64,000 nt of DNA from CAZLGM01 sp964623625. GTDB lineage: Bacteria; Desulfobacterota; Desulfobulbia; Desulfobulbales; Desulfocapsaceae. The stretch covers positions 16,555 to 80,554 of the forward strand of contig CAZUUJ010000005.1 in the NCBI GenBank assembly GCA_964623625.1, in the 5' to 3' direction. The notes below the pieces were generated by a model, which worked only from the letters and a program-made list of their open reading frames with translations, was not told the origin of the DNA and searched no databases. Both the position numbers and the translations under genes were made by a program. Positions 24,606-31,985 of the stretch are shown piece after piece; position 1 is the first letter of the stretch, and the number at the start of each line of letters is the position of its first letter.

Positions 24606-27209
24606 ATGAAAATCCAGCATTGTCTCTCTACATCATCTCTTTTTGGCGATCTTGATGAGGCAGAGATAGAGCGATTGGCCCAAAAGGTGATCGTTAAAAA
24701 AGTTGCGTCCGGTGATTTCATCTATCGTGAGGGAGAGGTAGGCAGCGACATCTATCTGATCGCTTCCGGCGCTGTTGATATAGTTTATAAATCCGATACC
24801 GGACAAATATTTACTATTGGCTGTATGGGACAGGGAAGCCATTTTGGCGAAACCACCCTGCTCACCGGTAAACACCATTCCGTCGGCATCAGGGCGTCTA
24901 CCAAGACCAAATTACTCATCATAACAGAAAAAGTTTTTCACGAACTGTTCGATGAAAACAGTGTTGTCCATAACGCCTTGGAACGTTCTCTTGCCGAGCG
25001 GCTCCAACTCAGTTTCTACCTGCTGAAAGAAAACAGTGAAACACTTCAGAAGGGGAGTGCATCATTGGAGTCGGTCGATACTCCTGTTCTGGGCACCTCT
25101 TACTTGAATCAACCGAGTGAACTCAACTATGCTTTTGAGCAATCCAGGCTCTTTACAACGGTAAGGAGGTTGATAGAACAATTCGCAACTAACCGGGATC
25201 CGGTACTTATTACCGGTGAAGCCGGTACCGGTAAACGGCTGGTGGCAAAACAGGTTCACCTGCGCACTGAGACAAAAGATGTTCCTTATATCCAAATAGA
25301 TCTTCGCCAGTTCGACCCATGGGTATTACAAACAAAATTGTTTGGCAGGGATCAGGAGGATTTTGTTTTTACCGAAGGAAGGCAGCCAGGCATCATTGAG
25401 CAGGTTCAGGCAGGCACCATTGTTCTGTATCATGCTGAAGAGCTTAACCAGGTTCTGCAGAGAAAACTCGTCAACCTGCTGCAAACTGGATTGTTCACCA
25501 ACGGCAGAGGCGAAAAGAAACGTTTTCCGGCACGAATACTGTTTATTTGCAGATCAAATTTTGTTTCAGAGAGTACAAAGGAGAACATATTTATTCCGCA
25601 GTTTAAAAAGCTGCTCTCCAAACAGGTCATTACCATTCCCGCGTTGCGAGAACACAAGATTGATATTCCCAACCTGGTCAACCACTATCTGGAAAAGTAT
25701 AGCCGCCAGGAGTTTAAAAATATCAGCAATATTACTCCCAGGGCCGTGGGAGTCCTGATGAATTATGACTGGCCCGGAAATATAAACGAGTTGTCCAATG
25801 TTATTCAGCGTGCAGTTATCGTCAGTGAGGATGGTGAGACTCTTTCCGAACAGATTCTTTTAGGATTACCAAGAACCGAGGGTAAGCAGCTTTTTGACCT
25901 GTTGCGAGTAGAGAAGGTTCGAAAGCTTTTCACCAGTCACTTATTTCCAGTTTTGCCAATGGCGCTGATTACCGTATTGGTTATTTTCGGTCTTGGTGCA
26001 TTGATTCTCGGGCCATCTGAGGCTGATCACAATATCGGTATTACCTTAGGCTGGTATATCGGCTGGCCGCTGCTGATAATGTCATTCTTCTTTCTACCGC
26101 GTTTCTGGTGTAGTGTCTGCTCGATGGCGGTGCCGGGCAGGATCGTCCAATATTTCTATAAACCGAAGCGAAAACTGCCTTCGGTGATCAGCAACTATTC
26201 CGGATGGATTGTGACAGCTCTCTGCTTGGGAGTATTCTGGGTGGAGATTGTCTGGAATGCCTATCAAAGTCCTGCTCTTACAGCGGGAATAATTCTGTTT
26301 ATTGCCACCGGCTCCCTGGTGTTCAGTATCTTATACAAACGAAGGGCCTGGTGCCGGTACATCTGTCCGCTGGGAGCAATGAACGCGATCTTCTCCATGC
26401 CGTCAATTCTTGAACTGCGAGCCAACCGTCATCTCTGCGCCAACCGTTGTGACGAATACAGTTGCTATACCGGCACCGACATAGCGCCTGGCTGCCCGAT
26501 GTTTCGGCATCCTTATCTGGTCGATAATAACCGGGATTGCACCCTCTGCGGGAATTGTGTCAAAAATTGTCCACATCAGTCTATTCAGCTCAACCTGCGC
26601 CTGGCTCCTCAGGAACTATGGAATATGGAAACACCACGCCTATCGGACAGTTTTTTGGTTATGGGGTTGGCGGCAATTTTTTTCTTCCTGGCCCGCCATC
26701 AGGATACTACTCCGCTATTTATAAAATTGGGTGAGTTTCTTGGTGGTATATTTACCTCACCTTATCTGATCGGCAGTGTTCTTCTGTGGGGAACCGTTGC
26801 CGGGCTTTATATAATTTTCATGATCTATATGCTCATCCAGTCAAGACTGCTTAAAAGCGACTATAGTCAGACGCTTGCCCTATATGGTTATGGTGCCATT
26901 CCTCTTGTCCTCGGCGGCTATCTGGCTGTTTACTTGAAAATGTTCATCACCGGCGCCGGTCGTCTGCTTCCCAATTTTTATGAGCTTATGGACAAGACAA
27001 TCCCTTTCGGTACTATTCATTTACTGACCGATTCCGGAGTTACAACAGTACAGCATATTATCGTTCTCGGCGGTCTGCTTTGCACCCTCTATGCGAATTA
27101 CCGGATCACCAGACGATTGAGGCAGAATAGAGAATTATCAACGATGATTCATTTCCCGCCTGCAGTGTTTAACCTTATCCTCGGTATGCTCTTTGTTACC
27201 ACCTTTTAG
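24606..27209 (+). CDS. Fusion of cNMP-binding domain, degenerate sigma54-type AAA+ domain and membrane polyferredoxin
   Basis: The 867-residue protein has three parts. Residues about 10-130 form a cyclic-nucleotide-binding domain (GDFIYREGEVGSDIYLI, GSHFGETTLLTG). Residues about 180-425 resemble a sigma54-activator AAA+ domain with Walker A GEAGTGK (204-210) and the WPGNINEL motif (389-396). However, the GAFTGA loop is replaced by DFVFTEG and the Walker B Asp-Glu by LYHAEE, and there is no DNA-binding domain. Residues about 445-867 are an NapH/NosR-like membrane part with several helices, a WCRYICPLGA motif (582-591) and a 4Fe-4S cluster site CTLCGNCVKNCP (645-656). The architecture suggests a nucleotide- and redox-linked membrane protein; function unknown. 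The start has a weak ribosome binding site. Confidence 0.85.
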   Translation: MKIQHCLSTSSLFGDLDEAEIERLAQKVIVKKVASGDFIYREGEVGSDIYLIASGAVDIVYKSDTGQIFTIGCMGQGSHFGETTLLTGKHHSVGIRASTKTKLLIITEKVFHELFDENSVVHNALERSLAERLQLSFYLLKENSETLQKGSASLESVDTPVLGTSYLNQPSELNYAFEQSRLFTTVRRLIEQFATNRDPVLITGEAGTGKRLVAKQVHLRTETKDVPYIQIDLRQFDPWVLQTKLFGRDQEDFVFTEGRQPGIIEQVQAGTIVLYHAEELNQVLQRKLVNLLQTGLFTNGRGEKKRFPARILFICRSNFVSESTKENIFIPQFKKLLSKQVITIPALREHKIDIPNLVNHYLEKYSRQEFKNISNITPRAVGVLMNYDWPGNINELSNVIQRAVIVSEDGETLSEQILLGLPRTEGKQLFDLLRVEKVRKLFTSHLFPVLPMALITVLVIFGLGALILGPSEADHNIGITLGWYIGWPLLIMSFFFLPRFWCSVCSMAVPGRIVQYFYKPKRKLPSVISNYSGWIVTALCLGVFWVEIVWNAYQSPALTAGIILFIATGSLVFSILYKRRAWCRYICPLGAMNAIFSMPSILELRANRHLCANRCDEYSCYTGTDIAPGCPMFRHPYLVDNNRDCTLCGNCVKNCPHQSIQLNLRLAPQELWNMETPRLSDSFLVMGLAAIFFFLARHQDTTPLFIKLGEFLGGIFTSPYLIGSVLLWGTVAGLYIIFMIYMLIQSRLLKSDYSQTLALYGYGAIPLVLGGYLAVYLKMFITGAGRLLPNFYELMDKTIPFGTIHLLTDSGVTTVQHIIVLGGLLCTLYANYRITRRLRQNRELSTMIHFPPAVFNLILGMLFVTTF

Positions 27210-27225
27210 AACCGCAACAACTTTT

Positions 27226-27687
27226 TCAGTTTTTATTCATCCTCTGCTTCAACCGATTATTCCGTTTTATCACATCCTCATTGCCGGCATACCATGGAGG
27301 AATATCATCGTAATCGGGGATACCGTCGTCGATTAGATATCTGGCATTGGGATTTTTCGGATATCCCATGGGAACCGCACCGGCACAGATACAGCAGATT
27401 CCGGTTTCATCCCCTTTAAGCGCCCGCCTGGCATCAGGAGAAACCCTGATGATGTCACCTGTTTGCAGGTCGATGAGTTCATCGTTGATCAAAATAGATC
27501 CGCTGCCGGAAATGACGATATAAACTTCTTCCTGTTTCCGGTGTGTGTGGGTGAAACTATACCCTTCATTGGCTGGTATATTGATCACACCCAGGGCTAC
27601 TCCCTTGAGCCCAAGCTGTTTTCTCGGGCTTGTCAACCAAGGCAGAGAATCAATATCAAGGTGTATTTTTGTATAACTATCAGTCAT
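27226..27687 (-). CDS. Cupin-domain protein
   Basis: The 153-residue protein contains a conserved cupin barrel: the first metal motif region (GYSFTHTHRKQEEVYIVISG) supplies His, His and Glu ligands, and the second part is GDIIRVSPDARRALKGD. The C-terminal tail includes a short CCICAG stretch and NPNARYLIDDGIPDYDDIPP. Cupins may be enzymes, sugar-binding proteins or sensors, and nothing nearby decides which. It is convergent with the fusion gene, 16 bases apart. Confidence 0.8.
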   Translation of the reverse strand: MTDSYTKIHLDIDSLPWLTSPRKQLGLKGVALGVINIPANEGYSFTHTHRKQEEVYIVISGSGSILINDELIDLQTGDIIRVSPDARRALKGDETGICCICAGAVPMGYPKNPNARYLIDDGIPDYDDIPPWYAGNEDVIKRNNRLKQRMNKN

Positions 27688-27710
27688 AAGATCAATTTAA
27701 TGGTGTGGTT

Positions 27711-27796
27711 ATTATTGCGTAGCGGCTTTGCCACAAACTGTAAAAAATCGCCAGCTACGCCGGGAATAAAACAATACGTTTTACCCGTGGTTGTTT
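27711..27796 (+). repeat. Multi-hairpin repeat family B, shortened copy B4 (86 bp)
   Basis: The element starts ATTATTGCGTAGCGG and ends GTGGTTGTTT like copies B1 and B2 but lacks about 60 bases of the middle, including the CGCTGC and GTGC-TTC-GCAC hairpins. Its last two bases overlap the stop codon (TAA, minus strand, 27795-27797) of the next gene, so the element border provides that gene's stop. Confidence 0.7.
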
Positions 27797-28199
27797 ATTC
27801 TTCAGGCCTGTAAATAAGGGCCGTTATGATACCTGCAATAATGAATTCAAGTGTGCCGAAAATAAACCACTGGACGGCAAGCTTGAAAGGAACCGGATAA
27901 ATGACATACTGATTGAAAGCGCCTACACCGTTCATCAACAAACCGATCAGCAGTCCGTAGCGGACTCCTTCGCCAACGCCTTTTCCCTCATATCCTTTTG
28001 TAAAGATGTAAACAAATAGAAAAGAGAGAAACAGGGACGTGAGGTGCATAATCCACATCTTGTCCATCATGTCCGGTCTCCACACCGATATCAGCTTTTG
28101 GTATGTCGGGCCAAGCATTAAATTATGGATGAGATAATCAAACAGTTGAAAGGAAATAAAGACAACGACAGCCGCTCCGATGAAACGTTTGATGTTCAT
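27795..28199 (-). CDS. Small four-helix membrane protein
   Basis: The start ATG at 28199 (NIKRFIGAAVVV) follows a GGGGAAGA site and is preferred over an upstream in-frame start at 28259. The 134-residue product has four hydrophobic helices, with the polar loop IHNLMLGPTYQKLISVWRPD after helix 1. Similar small proteins of unknown function are common in Proteobacteria. The stop codon lies at the edge of repeat B4, which hints that the C-terminus was altered by that insertion. Confidence 0.7.
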   Translation of the reverse strand: MNIKRFIGAAVVVFISFQLFDYLIHNLMLGPTYQKLISVWRPDMMDKMWIMHLTSLFLSFLFVYIFTKGYEGKGVGEGVRYGLLIGLLMNGVGAFNQYVIYPVPFKLAVQWFIFGTLEFIIAGIITALIYRPEE

Positions 28200-28380
28200 G
28201 ACAATCTTCCCCTGTTTTGTGGTCGAGTTGGAATTAATACGGTTTGAATTACAATACACTTCAGCTTATCACAACATTGAATTAACAAAAAGCATGCCTC
28301 GACCTTTTTCCTGAATTTGAGTATATCTACCTACTACTTTTTGAAGCTTTACCGGTATTTAACTTGAGAAAATTGAAGAG

Positions 28381-28782
28381 ATGGCAAAGTTAGAAGATAT
28401 TTTTCAGTGCACCCGTTGTGGCTACTGCTGTCATGGCGACACAACAGTTTCTCTGGACGAAAGTGATCAGAAAAGAATGAGCGAATCTTTAGGAATGAAC
28501 AAACAAGAGGTTCGGGATAAGTTCTGGCATGTGACGGGAAGTGTGGTCCAGATGAAAGTGGCTGACGGACATTGCATTTTTTATAACGAAGGCTGCACTG
28601 TCCACAAGGGACGACCCTGGCGGTGCGCCCAGTGGCCTCTTCACCCATCTATTTTAAGTGATGAGAATAATTTCAATACCATCCGTGAGTCATGCCCCGG
28701 CATCAATCAGGATATCTCGTATAATGATTTCTGCCGGATATTCAAAGAACTGATGGATGACAGTCAGATTGTTCAGTGTTAA
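28381..28782 (+). CDS. YkgJ-family cysteine-cluster protein
   Basis: The 133-residue protein begins with the family motif CTRCGYCCHGD (Cys10, Cys13, Cys16, Cys17) and continues with CIFYNEGCTVHKGRPWRCAQWP and a late ESCPGI, the cysteine pattern of YkgJ (CxxCCx...C...C) proteins thought to bind zinc or iron or an Fe-S cluster. The exact role is unknown. The rlmH gene starts 4 bases after its stop, so the two form an operon. Confidence 0.88.
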   Translation: MAKLEDIFQCTRCGYCCHGDTTVSLDESDQKRMSESLGMNKQEVRDKFWHVTGSVVQMKVADGHCIFYNEGCTVHKGRPWRCAQWPLHPSILSDENNFNTIRESCPGINQDISYNDFCRIFKELMDDSQIVQC

Positions 28783-28785
28783 ACC

Positions 28786-29253
28786 GTGAAGATCGAGTGC
28801 CTTTTCCTTGGTAAAACAAAGGAAAACTTCCTATCCGAGGGGATCAATGAGTATGCAAAACGGTTAAAGCATTATACTACGATCTCTGTCAAATTAATTA
28901 AAAGCAGGCTGACAGGACGGTTTGATGACAACACAATCAAAGAGAAGGAAGGAGATCTTCTGCTTAAGAACGTATCTCGCAACAGTTACCTCGTTGTCCT
29001 TGATTCCGGCGGCAGACAGATCAGTTCAGAAGGCTTGGCCGATTTGATAACGACCTGGGAAATAGAGGGGAAAAATACGGTTACCTTTTTAATCGGTGGG
29101 CCGCTCGGTCTATCCAGAAGCGTTCTTCAAAAGGCGGACATGATTTTGTCCCTCTCCCGGCTCACCTTTACTCATGATATGACCCGTCTACTGCTGTTTG
29201 AACAACTCTATCGCGCCTATACAATCAAGCGGGGCGAGAAGTATCATAAGTGA
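28786..29253 (+). CDS. rlmH: 23S rRNA (pseudouridine-1915-N3)-methyltransferase
   Basis: The 155 residues match RlmH in length and sequence: MKIECLFLGKTK start, VLDSGGRQISSE, the SAM-binding trefoil-knot motif FLIGGPLGLS, and the C-terminal LSRLTFTHDMTRLLLFEQLYRAYTI...YHK signature split over conserved positions. The enzyme methylates the pseudouridine at position 1915 in helix 69 of 23S rRNA on the assembled 70S ribosome. The start codon is GTG at 28786, 3 bases after the YkgJ-family gene. Confidence 0.94.
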   Translation: MKIECLFLGKTKENFLSEGINEYAKRLKHYTTISVKLIKSRLTGRFDDNTIKEKEGDLLLKNVSRNSYLVVLDSGGRQISSEGLADLITTWEIEGKNTVTFLIGGPLGLSRSVLQKADMILSLSRLTFTHDMTRLLLFEQLYRAYTIKRGEKYHK

Positions 29254-29338
29254 TCCTGATTACACTGAAGGCATGGCTGAATCAAATAACCAGATGATTC
29301 ACATTATAACTGTTGCCATGAACGTTTGATATTTCTTC

Positions 29339-30139
29339 CTATCTTTTAAAACCGTGTTTCACAAGATACACATCAAAACGACTGTTTTTCATGTCGATGG
29401 TGTGGCTTGGCTGATTTTGATCGATGGTTGGCGCCCCTTTTGGGCGTTTGACGACCACACGGTTGGCAGCTGTTTGCAGGGCCTGCTGAAAAAGAGTGGG
29501 GCTGTCTAGGTCATCACCGACAAGCTGTCTGATAATACGCATTTCCAGTTTGTTAAGTGCGCTTTTTTTTCGGTGCGGATACATGGGATCCATATAGACT
29601 GTATAGGGCTGAAGGTCGCTACGCCGCAATTGATTGAATGAATGGTCGACAATGAGTGTCAGGTGTTTGTTGACAATATCTGCGCTTTTTTTGTCCTTCT
29701 CAGCTCGCTCTAACCCATCAGCCAAAAGGGCCCCAAGAATGGGAGAACGTTCTACCAGGGTAACCCTGCAACCCAGAGAGGCCAGCACAAAAGCATCACC
29801 TCCTAGTCCTGCTGTCACATCTATGATATCTGGTCTGAAACCGGAAACCACTCCACAAGCTTTTGCCAGCGGTTGATGAATGGTCCGGTTATGATGCAGC
29901 CTGTAACCGCTGGTACCATGGGTGAAATCAATAAAACAGGTGCTGTACTTCTTTTCCTTACCAAGGCGAGCCTTCAGTTCCAGGCCACGTGTAGAGAGAT
30001 GAAGCACAAACTGAAAACGACCTGGGTCTCTACCGGGTTCAAGAAAGGGGAGGCTCAGAGAAACCCCAATATCTTTTGCTTTTGTTTCCAACCTGTCCGA
30101 ATCGTTTTCGCAGGTGACTGCTATCGTTTGGTAATCCAC
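29339..30139 (-). CDS. rsmJ: 16S rRNA (guanine-1516-N2)-methyltransferase
   Basis: The 266-residue protein has the RsmJ hallmarks: the HHNRTIHQPLAKACG segment, the SAM motif IDVTAGLGGDAFVLASLG, VTLVERSP, and the catalytic-region motif VYMDPMYPHRKKSA followed by VVKRPKGAP. It methylates G1516 of 16S rRNA. It is convergent with rlmH, another rRNA methyltransferase. The N-terminal 70 residues are divergent but fit the family length. Confidence 0.92.
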   Translation of the reverse strand: MDYQTIAVTCENDSDRLETKAKDIGVSLSLPFLEPGRDPGRFQFVLHLSTRGLELKARLGKEKKYSTCFIDFTHGTSGYRLHHNRTIHQPLAKACGVVSGFRPDIIDVTAGLGGDAFVLASLGCRVTLVERSPILGALLADGLERAEKDKKSADIVNKHLTLIVDHSFNQLRRSDLQPYTVYMDPMYPHRKKSALNKLEMRIIRQLVGDDLDSPTLFQQALQTAANRVVVKRPKGAPTIDQNQPSHTIDMKNSRFDVYLVKHGFKR

Positions 30140-30273
30140 CGAATTTTGTTCTACTGTTTTACTATTTTACTTGAAGTTGTTTTCCCTTTATACTAAACGG
30201 ATGACACTTCTTCTCCGTTTGAAAAATCGGAGTCGACACTTTAATCATCCATATTAGTCTTTCAAACAGCACT

Positions 30274-31044
30274 ATGCAAAGTCAAGAGCTACACCCTCAG
30301 GTGGTGGCCATCATTCCGGCACGCTACCATTCCAATCGATTCGAAGGAAAACCGCTGGCAAAAATCAACGGCAAACCTATGATCCAGCACGTGGTGGAAC
30401 GAGCCAACCGTGTCTCTATGCTGTCAAGAGTGGTCGTTGCCACCGACAATAAAAAAATTGCTGACTGCGTCGCTTCTTTTGGCGGAGAATACGTCTTGAC
30501 AAGGGACGACCATGTTTCCGGATCTGACAGGCTGGCTGAAGCGGCGGAACTGTTGTCTATTTCCGAGCATGATGTGGTGGTCAACATTCAGGGAGATCAA
30601 CCGCTCTTTCCTGCCGAAGTGGTGGAGCAGGTTGCAGGGCCGTTACTTGAGGACCCGGCATTGCCGATGTCCACCTTGATCTATAAAATAGTGAGGTCTG
30701 AAGAGATTGACGATCCCAACCACGTCAAAACGGTGTTTGACCGGGACAATTATGCACTCTATTTTTCCCGTTCGTCCATTCCGTTTCAGCGCAATCCCGA
30801 GGAGGTTGAGTCGCCGACTTATTATAAGCATCTGGGTTTTTATGCCTATCGGAAAGGTTTCCTGCTCACTTTTGTCGCTCTTCCCGAAGGAGAATGGGAG
30901 CGTTTTGAAAAACTGGAACAGTTACGGGCATTGGAGTACGGATATAAAATAAAAGTGGTACTCACCGAGCATGACTCCATAGAAGTAGATACACCGGAGG
31001 ACCTGCGAAGAGTTGAGGAGTACATTAACAGTGGAGGGAAATAA
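30274..31044 (+). CDS. kdsB: 3-deoxy-manno-octulosonate cytidylyltransferase
   Basis: The 256-residue protein carries IIPARYHSNRFEGKPLAKI at the N-terminus (nucleotide-binding), VVVNIQGDQPLFP (metal-binding Asp), YFSRSSIPF and the late EHDSIEVDTPEDL. It activates Kdo as CMP-Kdo for LPS inner-core synthesis, which shows the host is Gram-negative with LPS. It lies 3 bases upstream of mdh, an unexpected partner in one transcription unit. Confidence 0.95.
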   Translation: MQSQELHPQVVAIIPARYHSNRFEGKPLAKINGKPMIQHVVERANRVSMLSRVVVATDNKKIADCVASFGGEYVLTRDDHVSGSDRLAEAAELLSISEHDVVVNIQGDQPLFPAEVVEQVAGPLLEDPALPMSTLIYKIVRSEEIDDPNHVKTVFDRDNYALYFSRSSIPFQRNPEEVESPTYYKHLGFYAYRKGFLLTFVALPEGEWERFEKLEQLRALEYGYKIKVVLTEHDSIEVDTPEDLRRVEEYINSGGK

Positions 31045-31047
31045 AAA

Positions 31048-31974
31048 ATGAGAAAGAAGATAACAGTTATCGGAGCGGGCAACGTCGGGGCCACTGCTGC
31101 CCACCTGGCAGCAGTGAAGAATCTAGGTGACGTTGTCCTGCTTGATGTTGTTGAAGGAATACCGCAGGGTAAGGGGCTTGACCTCCTGCAGTCCGGACCT
31201 CTTGAAGGCTTTTTCAATTCCGTAAAAGGTTCCAACGATTACGCCGATACGGCCGGGTCCGATGTGGTGATCATTACCGCCGGACTGGCAAGAAAACCCG
31301 GGATGTCGCGGGATGACCTGCTTGCAAAAAACGTAGCCATCGTAAAATCGTGTGCCGAGCAGGCGGTCAAACACTCACCGGACTGTGTTATCATCGTGGT
31401 GACCAATCCCATTGATGCCATGGTCCATACGGCGTTTAAAGTGACCGGTCATCCAAAGAATAAAGTGATCGGCATGGCCGGTGTTCTTGATTCAGCGAGA
31501 TACAGAACCTTTATCGCCGAAGAGCTGGGTGTGGCACCCGGGGATGTCTGCGCCCTGGTAATGGGGATTCATGGAGACAATATGCTGCCGATGGTTCGGT
31601 TGGCCAATGTGGCCGGGGTACCGATCACCGAGCTGATTCCCGGTGACAGGATCGACCAGATCGTCGAGCGTACCCAGAAGGGCGGTATCGAAATTGTCAA
31701 CCATCTGAAAACCGGTTCCGCTTTTTACACTCCCGGTCTGTCATCGATCGAAATGGCAGAGGCGGTGCTCACCGACTCGAAACGGGTCATGCCGTGTGCC
31801 GCATACTGCGAGGGTGAATTCGGGATTAACGGTTATTTTCTTGGAGTGCCGGTTGTACTGGGCGCTGGAGGTGTTGAAAGGATTATCGAATTCGAACTGA
31901 CCCAGGAAGAAAAAGACGCTCTTGCCGTCTCCGTTACAGCCGTCAAAAAACAAATGGAAGAAACGGGACTGTAG
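31048..31974 (+). CDS. mdh: Malate dehydrogenase (LDH-like type)
   Basis: The 308-residue protein has the NAD-binding GAGNVGATAA (residues 8-17), VVIITAGLARKPGMSRDDL (mobile loop with substrate Arg), VVTNPID, the catalytic His in GIHGDNMLPM and a Rossmann fold throughout. It interconverts malate and oxaloacetate with NAD in the TCA cycle. The catalytic loop reads GIHGDNM where most relatives have GGHGDTM. The ribosome binding site GGAGGG overlaps the end of kdsB, and the CofD-like gene starts 11 bases downstream. Confidence 0.93.
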   Translation: MRKKITVIGAGNVGATAAHLAAVKNLGDVVLLDVVEGIPQGKGLDLLQSGPLEGFFNSVKGSNDYADTAGSDVVIITAGLARKPGMSRDDLLAKNVAIVKSCAEQAVKHSPDCVIIVVTNPIDAMVHTAFKVTGHPKNKVIGMAGVLDSARYRTFIAEELGVAPGDVCALVMGIHGDNMLPMVRLANVAGVPITELIPGDRIDQIVERTQKGGIEIVNHLKTGSAFYTPGLSSIEMAEAVLTDSKRVMPCAAYCEGEFGINGYFLGVPVVLGAGGVERIIEFELTQEEKDALAVSVTAVKKQMEETGL

Positions 31975-31985
31975 GGGCTGCTTCG

